Positions 35,763 through 43,410 of a DNA stretch of 64,000 nt are shown piece by piece; the stretch's first letter is position 1, and every line of letters starts with the position of its first letter. The stretch lies in contig BLLU01000104.1 of NCBI GenBank assembly GCA_011959105.1, positions 25,237-89,236 of the forward strand, given 5' to 3'. Made by a program: the position numbers and the translations under genes. The stretch comes from Lachnospiraceae bacterium. Lineage in GTDB: Bacteria; Bacillota; Clostridia; Lachnospirales; Lachnospiraceae. The notes beneath the pieces were generated by a model. It had not been told where the DNA came from, ran no database searches, and saw only the letters and a program-made list of their open reading frames with translations.

Positions 35763-35793
35763 TTCCGGGGAGGATATTCCCCGGAATTTTTTC
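35763..35793 (+). terminator. Intrinsic terminator of the Nudix gene
   Basis: Perfect 9-bp stem TTCCGGGGA (35763-35771) with TCCCCGGAA (35778-35786), 6-base loop, six T. Confidence 0.88.
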
Positions 35794-35808
35794 TTTGTAT
35801 TTTTATCG

Positions 35809-35837
35809 TTTCCATTTATTGATATTTGTGTTATACT
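35809..35837 (+). promoter_or_regulatory. Promoter of the DUF2953/gerW unit
   Basis: TTTCCA (35809-35814), 17-base spacer with extended -10 TGT, then TATACT (35832-35837), directly after the Nudix terminator. Confidence 0.6.
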
Positions 35838-35902
35838 AAGATGCATGAATCCGGCGTTTGTTCGGATGAAATGAGATGGCACGCCGGACCGGGGAGGGAA
35901 CC

Positions 35903-36265
35903 ATGCCGCAACTGGAATATTATCCCAGGCTCTATGTAAGCGAGAGCATAAACAGGGAAAAGCTGGAAAAACTAAAAAAAGACCTGGCGTCCAGGCCCCA
36001 TAAGGCTGACGTGTATCTGCTGGCACTGCCGGAGAATTCCTCGGATCAGCTCTCGATCTATGAGTCAAAATATCTGAGGCAGGAATATTATGACAGGCAT
36101 CCCCTCTATGTCATAGGGATCGCGGCAGAATACCCGGAGGCCATGGGTATGGTGGAACAGATTGCCCGGGAAGCCTGGGCCGCCAGGGGGGACGCCCGGC
36201 TGAGGGAATATCTGACAGCGGGCATGGAGAGTGCAGATGTGGAGCATGGCATTGAAAATACTTAG
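35903..36265 (+). CDS. Conserved-looking protein of unknown function
   Basis: 120 residues, soluble, no signal peptide or membrane segment. It has mixed alpha/beta character (LEYYPRLYVSESINREKLEKLKKDLASRP...VYLLALPENSSDQLSIYESKYL...HPLYVIGIAAEYPEAMGMVEQI). I do not recognise the family. ATG 35903 follows GGGGAGGG by 4-5 bases; the longer frame from 35876 has no site. Its last 29 bases overlap the start of the DUF2953 gene, so the two are translationally coupled, and gerW follows, which hints at a sporulation or membrane role. Confidence 0.7.
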   Translation: MPQLEYYPRLYVSESINREKLEKLKKDLASRPHKADVYLLALPENSSDQLSIYESKYLRQEYYDRHPLYVIGIAAEYPEAMGMVEQIAREAWAARGDARLREYLTAGMESADVEHGIENT

Positions 36266-37196
36266 CATATTGGGAATCATCCTGCTTTGCCTGCTGGTTC
36301 TCGTCCTCACGGCGCTGCTGCTGGTGCTGTTCTGCCCGGTGACATATCGGGGAGGCGCCACAGCCCACGCAGGGGAATACAGGGTCTGGTTCCGATTCCG
36401 ATGGTTTCTGGGATTGGTGCGGGGAACTTTTTCCTATCCGGGAGAGGGAGGGACGCAAATCAAGCTGCTGTGGCGGACGGTCTATGGCGGCGGAAAGCGG
36501 ACAGAAGAAGATTCGAAGGACCCTGCGCCGGGGGCCTCCAAATCCTTTGAGAAAACGGCAGAAACAATGTCGGAAACAGGAGAATCTTCGAAGAAAACGG
36601 TGGAAATAATGCCGGAAACAGGAGAATCTTCGGAGAAGGCGGCGGAAATAATGCCGGAAACAGGAGAATCTTCGGAGAAAGCGACGGAAACTGTGTCGGA
36701 ACAGCAGACAGGGAAGGTATCGGAACCCTCCTCTCAGGCTGCAACGGCCGATGGAGGTCAAAAGGCGGAAGAGGCAGAAGCAGAGAATAAAAATCAGCAG
36801 GCAAAGGCGGAAGGCCGACGAGGGTTGAAAGAGAGACTGCCAGCCTTTCTGGAATTGATACGTGACCGGGACAATCAGGAACTGGTAAAACACGGGTTTT
36901 CCCGTCTGGGCAAGATTCTAAGGAGTCTGCGTCCCCGCTTCCTGCGGGCCCAGGCCCTGGTGGGGCTTGGAGAGCCGGATCTCACAGGGTATGCCTATGG
37001 AATCTATTGGGCTGTAAAGCCTTTTCTGGGAAAAAAATGCCAGGCGGCGATCACTCCGGACTTTGAACGACGGGTAATAGAAGGAGAGATTGTTCTGGGA
37101 GGGCGGGTTATGGCGGCGGTGGTCCTGCACCATGTTGTCAGGGTGCTGCTTGACAGACGCCTGCGCCGGCTGATTGACCGGCTGAAAACCATTTGA
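36237..37196 (+). CDS. DUF2953 domain membrane protein (YtfI counterpart)
   Basis: 319 residues: one N-terminal membrane helix (about 9-34), a short basic region, a Glu/Ser/Thr-rich linker (about 90-200) with three 14-residue tandem repeats, then the C-terminal DUF2953 part (RAQALVGLGEPDLTGYAYGIYWAVKPF...ITPDFERRVIEGEIVLGGRV). In B. subtilis ytfI (DUF2953) directly precedes ytfJ (gerW); the same order is kept here, and the gene is known to be part of a sporulation-stage operon there. Start ATG 36237 is 6 bases after GGAGAG; GTG 36231 and ATG 36246 are alternatives. gerW starts 43 bases after the stop. Confidence 0.85.
   Translation: MWSMALKILSILGIILLCLLVLVLTALLLVLFCPVTYRGGATAHAGEYRVWFRFRWFLGLVRGTFSYPGEGGTQIKLLWRTVYGGGKRTEEDSKDPAPGASKSFEKTAETMSETGESSKKTVEIMPETGESSEKAAEIMPETGESSEKATETVSEQQTGKVSEPSSQAATADGGQKAEEAEAENKNQQAKAEGRRGLKERLPAFLELIRDRDNQELVKHGFSRLGKILRSLRPRFLRAQALVGLGEPDLTGYAYGIYWAVKPFLGKKCQAAITPDFERRVIEGEIVLGGRVMAAVVLHHVVRVLLDRRLRRLIDRLKTI
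36561..36686 (+). repeat. Three 42-bp tandem repeats inside the DUF2953 gene
   Basis: Units at 36561-36602, 36603-36644 and 36645-36686; units 2 and 3 differ at only two bases, unit 1 at several. Each encodes 14 residues of the form EIMPETGESSEKAA. They expand the hydrophilic linker between the membrane helix and the DUF2953 domain, and their number may vary between strains. Confidence 0.92.
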
Positions 37197-37239
37197 CAGG
37201 AATTTGTGGAACTTTAAATAAGCAGGAGGTTAAGAAGCA

Positions 37240-37671
37240 ATGGCGGATAAGGAAACGAAAGGTAAGGATATGGCGGAGCGAAAAGGATTTCCCGGGGTGG
37301 TGGAATCCCTGCTGCAGGGGATGGAAAGTGTGCTGTCGGCCAAAACCGTGGTAGGCCAGCCCGTACAGGTGGGAGATGTGACCATCCTGCCCCTGGTGGA
37401 TGTGAGTTTCGGATTCGCGGCGGGGGCGGGCAATCATTCCGACAAAAATTCAGCCAGAAACGGCGGCGGCCTGGGAGGAAAGATGTCTCCCAGCGCAGTG
37501 CTGATCATCAAAGACGGCGCTACCAGGCTGGTAAGTGTGAAAGACCAGAGCACCATGACCAAACTCCTGGATCTGCTGCCGGACCTGGTGGACAAATTCA
37601 CAGGCAAAAAGGAGATGGGCATGGAGGACACAGAAGCCGTGGACATCGCTTTTCCTGACCGGGAGGCATAA
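37240..37671 (+). CDS. ytfJ: GerW/YtfJ family sporulation protein
   Basis: 143 residues. Typical YtfJ pattern: a start region VVESLLQGMESVLSAKTVVGQPVQVGDVTILPLVDVSFGFAAGAG, a Gly/Asn-rich loop, then GGGLGGKMSPSAVLIIKDG and DLLPDLVDKF. In B. subtilis the protein (renamed GerW) is made in the forespore and is needed for normal germination. AGGAGG (37224-37229) is 10 bases before the ATG. The gene shows that the organism is probably a spore former. It follows DUF2953, as in B. subtilis. Confidence 0.92.
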   Translation: MADKETKGKDMAERKGFPGVVESLLQGMESVLSAKTVVGQPVQVGDVTILPLVDVSFGFAAGAGNHSDKNSARNGGGLGGKMSPSAVLIIKDGATRLVSVKDQSTMTKLLDLLPDLVDKFTGKKEMGMEDTEAVDIAFPDREA

Positions 37672-37746
37672 AAGCCGGGATATTTGTTCCGAAACGGACA
37701 GCGGCCGCATATACTGGCATGAGAGCTGTTTATATAGGGAACGGGT

Positions 37747-37896
37747 ATGAAACTTTTTAAACTGATCGGGCTGGCTGCTTTTTTTATCGCATTGGGAATG
37801 TTGATCATGTTGTTTATGAACAGCAAGCTGATGGGATTGTTTTTGATTGCCCTGCTGCTTTTGCTGGGCTATTGCTGTCTTTGCTGTGATCTGTAG
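37747..37896 (+). CDS. 49-residue hydrophobic membrane peptide
   Basis: A short gene below usual length limits: MKLFKLIGLAAFFIALGM..., about 49 residues, with two hydrophobic stretches (about 6-23 and 29-43) around a short MNSKLMG turn, ending in the cysteine-rich GYCCLCCDL. GGGAACGGG before the ATG is a modest ribosome site. It fills the 254-base space between gerW and the J-domain-like gene. The composition, clean hydrophobic hairpin and fit between neighbours argue for a real product; no family recognised. The terminal CCxCC could bind metal or be acylated (speculative). Confidence 0.55.
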   Translation: MKLFKLIGLAAFFIALGMLIMLFMNSKLMGLFLIALLLLLGYCCLCCDL

Positions 37897-37925
37897 GCGG
37901 GGGCTATATAAGGGACAATGGGAGT

Positions 37926-38456
37926 ATGGGAAACGGGATTAACTGGGAAGAAGTCGATAGGGCGCAAAGCGAGGACGAACTGCGGCGCATAAAGCTGTGG
38001 CTGTTCCAGGAGAATATCCGTCTCCAGAATGAGCGCGACGAGTTGGAGGATATGCAGGACAAGCTGTTGAAAGAGCAGGCCCGTTTCCGGGAGGAGATGG
38101 AGGCCCTGAGCCGCCGGATCGCTTTGGAACAGAAGCGGCTGCGGGAAGAGAATCTGTTTTTTGACAAGAAGCTGGCGATCCTGCAGGACGGTTTTCGCAA
38201 ACTGGAGGAGGACAGACAGCGTTTTGAACAGGAGAGACGCAGGCTGGAGGGCGGACGACGTCAGCGGGAGAGCATGGAACTGCCGGGTCAGGGGGAGAAT
38301 GTGGCTCATGTGCTGTTCCGCAGCGCGGGGAATCCCCTTACTCTGCGCAAACGGTACCGGGATCTGCTGAAAATATTCCATCCGGATAATTTCTGCGGGG
38401 ATGCGGAATTGATGCAGTATATCAATCGGGAATTCCAACGCCGCAAAGAAGATTAA
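37926..38456 (+). CDS. Coiled-coil protein with C-terminal J-domain-like motif
   Basis: 176 residues. Residues about 10-115 form a continuous charged coiled coil; the last 50 residues read like the core of a J domain: NPLTLRKRYRDLLKIFHPDNFCGDAELMQYINREFQ, with the HPD tripeptide that in DnaJ proteins stimulates the DnaK ATPase. The domain is at the C-terminus and helix I is unclear, so it is a degenerate or partial J domain. It would be an adaptor that brings DnaK to a partner (inference). It follows the small membrane peptide by 29 bases and gerW by 254 and closes the unit. Confidence 0.7.
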   Translation: MGNGINWEEVDRAQSEDELRRIKLWLFQENIRLQNERDELEDMQDKLLKEQARFREEMEALSRRIALEQKRLREENLFFDKKLAILQDGFRKLEEDRQRFEQERRRLEGGRRQRESMELPGQGENVAHVLFRSAGNPLTLRKRYRDLLKIFHPDNFCGDAELMQYINREFQRRKED

Positions 38457-38490
38457 ATTCTGTTCAAACCATAAGAACAAAGTACGACAA

Positions 38491-38516
38491 AAAACCGGCT
38501 CATCTGAACCGGTTTC
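38491..38516. terminator. Bidirectional terminator between the J-domain-like gene and rpmB
   Basis: Stem AAACCGG (38492-38498) with CCGGTTT (38509-38515), 10-base loop. The T-run is best on the minus strand (run of A at 38489-38494), that is for rpmB, whose stop is 45 bases away; the plus-strand tail TTTCTCTTTG is weaker. Confidence 0.7.
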
Positions 38517-38559
38517 TCTTTGCTTTCTTATGGATTGTTTACCTGTTAAATCCTGGTAA

Positions 38560-38745
38560 TTAAGCCCTCTCGACCTTGCCGGACTTTAAGCACCTGGTGC
38601 AAACATGTAATTTCCTGGTAGCGCCGTTTACCATGCACTTCACATTTTTAATGTTGGACTTCCACATTGCATTGCTTCTTCTATGAGAATGGCTTACGTT
38701 GTTACCGAAATGAACGCCCTTACCACAAACATCACACTTAGCCAT
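38560..38745 (-). CDS. rpmB: 50S ribosomal protein L28, zinc-ribbon form
   Basis: 61 residues, basic, with SHSHRRSNAMWKSNIK and VNGATRKLHVCTRCLKSGKVERA. It carries two CxxC pairs (Cys4/Cys7 and Cys49/Cys52), so it is the zinc-binding (C+) form; bacteria with zinc-free paralogues use those under zinc starvation. AGGAGG precedes the ATG on the minus strand. It is a single gene, divergent from the Asp23-family gene, as in many Firmicutes (rpmB opposite yloU-yloV). Confidence 0.97.
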   Translation of the reverse strand: MAKCDVCGKGVHFGNNVSHSHRRSNAMWKSNIKNVKCMVNGATRKLHVCTRCLKSGKVERA

Positions 38746-38812
38746 CTTGACACCTCCTCAACCTTAAGCTGTTTTCTTTATTTATCATTGCATAAAAATT
38801 AACAACATTGAT

Positions 38813-38841
38813 ATATTAACAGAAAAAGCGCAGAAAAGCAA
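38813..38841 (-). promoter_or_regulatory. Promoter of rpmB
   Basis: On the minus strand TTGCTT (38836-38841), 17-base spacer, TAATAT (38813-38818), about 65 bases upstream of the rpmB ATG. Confidence 0.65.
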
Positions 38842-38880
38842 GTACAAAAATGAAAATTTTAATTTTTTGTTTTTGGGGTG

Positions 38881-38909
38881 TTCCATTTTTATCCAAAAGC
38901 ATGTATAAT
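38881..38909 (+). promoter_or_regulatory. Promoter of the Asp23/fakA unit
   Basis: TATAAT at 38904-38909 is a consensus -10 box; the matching -35 position (38881-38886, TTCCAT) is poor. The leader to the Asp23-family ATG is about 120 bases. Confidence 0.5.
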
Positions 38910-39033
38910 GGTGATTAAATGGAGCGAAAATGGCAGTCTCCCGGATCGGGCCGGAAAGAGATCCAGACACAGGGGACGGACCGTCCGAAAGGGAACGGGA
39001 ACTGCCGGCTCAATATGAAGGAGGTACTACGAT

Positions 39034-39393
39034 ATGAAGGGTTCTTCTATGAATACACATATGGGCAATATTGTGATCAACAACGAAGTGATAGCCCAAT
39101 ATGCCGGAAGCGTGGCCGTAGAATGCTTCGGCATCGTCGGCATGGCGGGGGTCAGCATGAAGGACGGCATGTCCAAGCTCCTGAAAAAGGACAATCTGAC
39201 CAGGGGTATCAACGTAAGCCTGAATAACAACAAGCTGACGCTGGATTTCCATGTGATCGTGGCCTATGGCGTCAGCATCATCGCCGTGTCTGACAATCTG
39301 ATCAGCAGTGTGAAATATAAGGTGGAGGAGTTTACCGGCATCCATATCGAAAAGATCAACATCTTCGTGGAAGGTGTCAGGGTGATAGACTGA
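39034..39393 (+). CDS. Asp23/Gls24 family envelope stress protein (YloU)
   Basis: 119 residues of the Asp23/Gls24 (DUF322) family: GNIVINNEVIAQYAGSVAVECFGIVGMAG and the ...ITVDFHVIVAYG-like strand LTLDFHVIVAYGVSI, then VEEFTGIHIEKINIFVEGVRV. Members are small, often membrane-associated proteins linked to cell-envelope stress; YloU stands next to yloV (fakA) in most Firmicutes, as here. AGGAGG lies before ATG 39034; an in-frame ATG at 39049 is possible. The function of the family is still unclear. Confidence 0.92.
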   Translation: MKGSSMNTHMGNIVINNEVIAQYAGSVAVECFGIVGMAGVSMKDGMSKLLKKDNLTRGINVSLNNNKLTLDFHVIVAYGVSIIAVSDNLISSVKYKVEEFTGIHIEKINIFVEGVRVID

Positions 39394-39499
39394 AATCCGC
39401 GGCGGCCCGCAGCGGCAGATATGACGGCTGCCGGCGGCTTGGAGGGAAAAACGGTTTGCCGAAACGGCGGTTGCGGAATTTAAAATAGGAGGACTTATC

Positions 39500-41179
39500 G
39501 TGACTTCAAATACTATCGATGCTAAGATGTTGTCTAAGATGTTCTTGGCTGGCGCAAAAAACCTGGAGAGCAAGAAAGAGTGGATCAATGAGTTAAATGT
39601 ATTTCCCGTCCCGGACGGCGATACGGGTACCAATATGACCATGACCATCATGTCGGCGGCCAGAGAGGTGTCCGCATTGGGAGAAAATGCGGACATGACG
39701 GCGCTGTGCAAGGCCGTTTCCAGCGGTTCCCTGCGGGGAGCCAGAGGGAATTCCGGGGTCATCCTGTCCCAGCTTCTCCGCGGCTTTACCAAAAGCATCA
39801 GCGGCAAGGAACAGCTTACCATCCCGGAACTTTCCGATGCCTTTGACAAGGCGGTGGAAACCGCCTATAAGGCCGTGATGAAGCCCAAGGAGGGAACCAT
39901 CCTTACTGTGGCCAGGGGCGGCGCGGAGAAGGCGCGGGAACTGGCTAAGGGCGGCATGGAGGACATGGGAGCATTCCTGGCCCAGGTCATAGAGCACGCC
40001 CGGTATGTGTTGAGCCAGACGCCGGAACTTCTGCCTGTGCTAAAACAGGCGGGGGTGGTGGACTCCGGCGGCCAGGGACTGGTGGAGGTGATGAGCGGCG
40101 CCTACGACGCTTTTATGGGCAAGGAGATCGACTATACCATCTCCGCAGCGGCCCAGGAAAGCCGTCCCGGCAAATCATCCGGATATCAGGCCCAGGCCCA
40201 GGCGGAAATCAAATTCGGTTACTGTACCGAGTTTATCATTTTGCTGAGCAAGACTTTCAATATTAAGCATGAGATGGATTTCAAGGCTTATCTGGAGTCC
40301 ATCGGTGATTCCATCGTATGCGTGGCGGACGAGGACGTGGTCAAGGTACATGTACATACCAATGACCCCGGACTGGCGATCCAGAAGGCATTGAAGTATG
40401 GACAGTTATCAAATCTGAAGATTGACAATATGCGCCTGGAACACCAGGAGAAGCTGTTTAAGATGAGTGAGAAGGAGGCGGCAGCTTCTGCCCCGGCGTC
40501 CGCACCGACGCAGCCTCCCAAGCCTGTGGGCTTTCTGGCAGTGTCCGTAGGAGACGGGGTGAACGAGATATTTAAGAGTCTGGGAGTGGACCATATCATT
40601 GAGGGAGGCCAGACCATGAATCCCAGCACCGCGGATATTCTGGACGCCGTGGATCAGGTGAACGCCGAGACCATTTTCATCCTGCCCAATAACAAGAACA
40701 TTATCCTGGCAGCCAATCAGGCGGCGGAACTGATGACGGATAAGAACCTGCTGGTGATTCCCACCAAGACCATTCCCCAGGGTATCACGGCGGTGATCAA
40801 TTTTGTGCCGGAAATGTCTGTGGAGGACAATGAAGTCAATATGATGCAGGAGATCGGCAATGTGAAAACCGGTCAGGTAACTTACGCCGTGCGGGATACC
40901 ACGATTGATGATAAGGAGATCAAGCAGGGAGATTATATGGGCATTGGCGATGCGGGCATCCTGTCCGTGGGCCAGGATATGCTTCAGGTTACCAGAGACA
41001 TGGTGAAGGCCATGGTAGATGACTCCAGCGAACTGATCAGCGTATATTACGGCAGCGATGTGCAGGAGGAGGCCGCCGGGCAGCTTCGCAAAGAACTGGA
41101 AGAGGCTTACCCCGGCTGCGATATCGAATTGCAGTACGGCGGGCAGCCCATTTACTACTATGTGATTTCAGTGGAATAG
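39500..41179 (+). CDS. fakA: Fatty acid kinase subunit FakA (DAK2 domain, YloV)
   Basis: 559 residues. N-terminal DAK2/DhaL-like kinase domain with VFPVPDGDTGTNMTMTI and GARGNSGVILSQLLRGF (nucleotide and Mg binding), a middle domain, and a C-terminal DegV-like EDD-fold domain. FakA phosphorylates fatty acid held by a FakB (DegV) protein to give acyl-phosphate, the substrate of PlsX/PlsY. Starts with GTG at 39500, AGGAGG 7 bases upstream. A DegV gene is two genes downstream, and plsY is at 15 kb, so the pathway for exogenous fatty acids is well represented. Confidence 0.94.
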   Translation: MTSNTIDAKMLSKMFLAGAKNLESKKEWINELNVFPVPDGDTGTNMTMTIMSAAREVSALGENADMTALCKAVSSGSLRGARGNSGVILSQLLRGFTKSISGKEQLTIPELSDAFDKAVETAYKAVMKPKEGTILTVARGGAEKARELAKGGMEDMGAFLAQVIEHARYVLSQTPELLPVLKQAGVVDSGGQGLVEVMSGAYDAFMGKEIDYTISAAAQESRPGKSSGYQAQAQAEIKFGYCTEFIILLSKTFNIKHEMDFKAYLESIGDSIVCVADEDVVKVHVHTNDPGLAIQKALKYGQLSNLKIDNMRLEHQEKLFKMSEKEAAASAPASAPTQPPKPVGFLAVSVGDGVNEIFKSLGVDHIIEGGQTMNPSTADILDAVDQVNAETIFILPNNKNIILAANQAAELMTDKNLLVIPTKTIPQGITAVINFVPEMSVEDNEVNMMQEIGNVKTGQVTYAVRDTTIDDKEIKQGDYMGIGDAGILSVGQDMLQVTRDMVKAMVDDSSELISVYYGSDVQEEAAGQLRKELEEAYPGCDIELQYGGQPIYYYVISVE

Positions 41180-41261
41180 GGATATGCGTGAGGGCTGGGA
41201 GCCGCCCGGGAAAGCGGCTGCCTGCCCTTTTATTTTATTCGGTCTATTAAGGAGTATGGTT

Positions 41262-43352
41262 ATGGAGGACAGCGCTTCCATCTTGGAATTAAAGGGGATC
41301 GGCGAGAAATCCCAGAAACTGTTTGCCAAAGTGAATATCCGCACCCTGGGAGATCTGCTATACTATTACCCCAGGGATTATGAGATGTTCCGGGAAGCGG
41401 TGCCCGTCTCTCAGGCCAGGACGGGAGAGGTCTGCGCCGTGCAGGCCATGGTCTGTGGTACGGTGAATATGAAAAAAGTGCGGAGTCTGACCCTGCTGAA
41501 TGTGCTGGTGCGGGATGATTCCGGAGGGATGCAGCTCACTTTTTTCAATATGCCTTTCCTTAAGAATGTGTTAAAGCCCGGCAGCCGCCATATCTTTCGG
41601 GGACGGGTACAGGCCAGGGGAACGGCCCTGGTGATGGAACAGCCCCGGATATACAAAACGGAAGAATATGCCGGATATCTGGCTTTTATCCAGCCCCGTT
41701 ACGCTCTGACCAAAGGCCTGACCAATCAGGCGGTACAGAAAGCGGTGAAACAGCTGTTGACCGGCTATGCCTTTGGCCCGGACCCTTACCCCGAATCTCT
41801 GCGCAGGCAGTATGATCTGATGGAACGCAGAGAAGCCATTCATAATATGCATTTCCCGGTCAGCTATGAAGAATTGGTAAAGGCCCGCAGGCGGGTGGTA
41901 TTCGAGGAATTTTTCTCTTTTCTGTATCTGCTCCGGGAAAACAGGGAGCAGTGTAAGCTGCTGGAAAACGAATACCGCATGCTGGAGACCGCAGATACCG
42001 GCAGGCTGCTGGAGCAGCTGCCATATCGGCTGACAGGGGCTCAGATGAGAGCCTGGCAGGAGATTTGCCGGGACCTGTCCTCCCCCTGGTGCATGAACCG
42101 GCTGGTACAGGGGGACGTGGGTTCCGGCAAAACCATCATCGCGGTGCTGGCTCTGCTCATGTGTGCCGCCAACGGTTTCCAGGGAGCCATGATGGCGCCC
42201 ACGGAGGTGCTGGCAGCTCAGCATTACGAAGGTATCTGTCAGTATGTGGAAAAGTATCATGCAGCGCTGCGGCCTCTGCTTCTGGTGGGCAGCATGACGG
42301 CTAAGGAAAAGCGGGATGCCTACGAAAAGATCGCCTCCGGGGAAGCCAATCTGGTGGTGGGTACTCATGCGGTGATCCAGGAGAAAGTGCATTTCAAAAA
42401 TCTGGCCCTGGTGGTCACGGACGAGCAGCACCGTTTCGGAGTGCGCCAGCGGGAGGTGCTGGCGGAAAAAGGCAGCAATCCCCATGTGCTGGTGATGAGC
42501 GCCACCCCCATTCCCAGGACTCTGGCCATTATCCTGTACGGGGATCTGCAGGTATCCGTCATCGACGAACTTCCGGCCAATCGGCTTCCCATCAAAAACT
42601 GTGTGGTGGGCACTTCTTACCGGCCCAAGGCGTACCAGTTTATAGAAAAGGAGGTGCGGGCCGGGCGGCAGGCTTATGTGATCTGTCCCATGGTGGAGGA
42701 GGGGGAGATGGAGGATCTGGAAAATGTGTCTGAGTATGCCCAGAAGCTGCGGGCTGCTTTGCCTGCGGATATGCAGGTGGCCACTCTCCACGGCAAGATG
42801 AAAGCCGCCGATAAAAACCGGGTCATGGAAGAATACGCGGCCCACAATATTGACGTGCTGGTGTCCACCACGGTGATCGAGGTGGGCATCAATGTGCCCA
42901 ATGCCACAGTGATGATGGTGGAAAACGCGGAGCGCTTCGGCCTGGCACAGCTTCATCAGCTCAGGGGCCGGGTGGGCCGGGGAGAACATCAAAGCTATTG
43001 TATCTTCATCAGCGCCCAGGACAGCAAAGATACCATGGAACGCCTGGATATCCTGAACCGTTCCAACGATGGTTTTTACATTGCCTCGGAGGATTTGAAG
43101 CTGCGGGGACCGGGGGATCTGTTCGGCATCCGCCAGAGCGGTGCGTTCGCCTTCCGGATGGGGGATATCTATACGGATGCGGAGATCCTGAAGCAGGCCA
43201 GCCAGGCCGTGGACCGGGTCCGGGCAGCGATGGGCGGAAATGCCGGAGAAGAGAATGTTCCGGACGGGAACGGCCCGGAAAGGGAATACGGGGAACTGAT
43301 AGAATATTTACACCGGGAAACCCGGCTACAGGTTGACTTTAGAAGCATTTGA
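41262..43352 (+). CDS. recG: ATP-dependent DNA helicase RecG
   Basis: 696 residues. N-terminal wedge/OB domain (KGIGEKSQKLFAKVNIRTLGDLLYYYPRDYE), helicase motifs I (GDVGSGKT), Ia (MAPTEVLAAQH), II (TDEQHRFG), III (MSATPIPRTLA), V/VI (STTVIEVGINVPNAT, QLRGRVGRG) and the TRG motif region. RecG rewinds stalled forks and migrates branched DNA. AAGGAG (41249-41254) is 7 bases from ATG 41262; ATG 41256 is too close and the frame from 41184 lacks a site. In Firmicutes yloU-yloV-recG synteny is common. Confidence 0.96.
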   Translation: MEDSASILELKGIGEKSQKLFAKVNIRTLGDLLYYYPRDYEMFREAVPVSQARTGEVCAVQAMVCGTVNMKKVRSLTLLNVLVRDDSGGMQLTFFNMPFLKNVLKPGSRHIFRGRVQARGTALVMEQPRIYKTEEYAGYLAFIQPRYALTKGLTNQAVQKAVKQLLTGYAFGPDPYPESLRRQYDLMERREAIHNMHFPVSYEELVKARRRVVFEEFFSFLYLLRENREQCKLLENEYRMLETADTGRLLEQLPYRLTGAQMRAWQEICRDLSSPWCMNRLVQGDVGSGKTIIAVLALLMCAANGFQGAMMAPTEVLAAQHYEGICQYVEKYHAALRPLLLVGSMTAKEKRDAYEKIASGEANLVVGTHAVIQEKVHFKNLALVVTDEQHRFGVRQREVLAEKGSNPHVLVMSATPIPRTLAIILYGDLQVSVIDELPANRLPIKNCVVGTSYRPKAYQFIEKEVRAGRQAYVICPMVEEGEMEDLENVSEYAQKLRAALPADMQVATLHGKMKAADKNRVMEEYAAHNIDVLVSTTVIEVGINVPNATVMMVENAERFGLAQLHQLRGRVGRGEHQSYCIFISAQDSKDTMERLDILNRSNDGFYIASEDLKLRGPGDLFGIRQSGAFAFRMGDIYTDAEILKQASQAVDRVRAAMGGNAGEENVPDGNGPEREYGELIEYLHRETRLQVDFRSI

Positions 43353-43410
43353 GGGTATACTACTTGGAAAGGGTGTCCATAATCACCCCAAGAGAGGAAC
43401 GGATAAATCA

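Noticed and set aside
36561..36686. Tandem repeat considered as a CRISPR array
   Set aside because: The 42-bp units are contiguous with no spacers, in frame inside a coding sequence; no cas genes are present.
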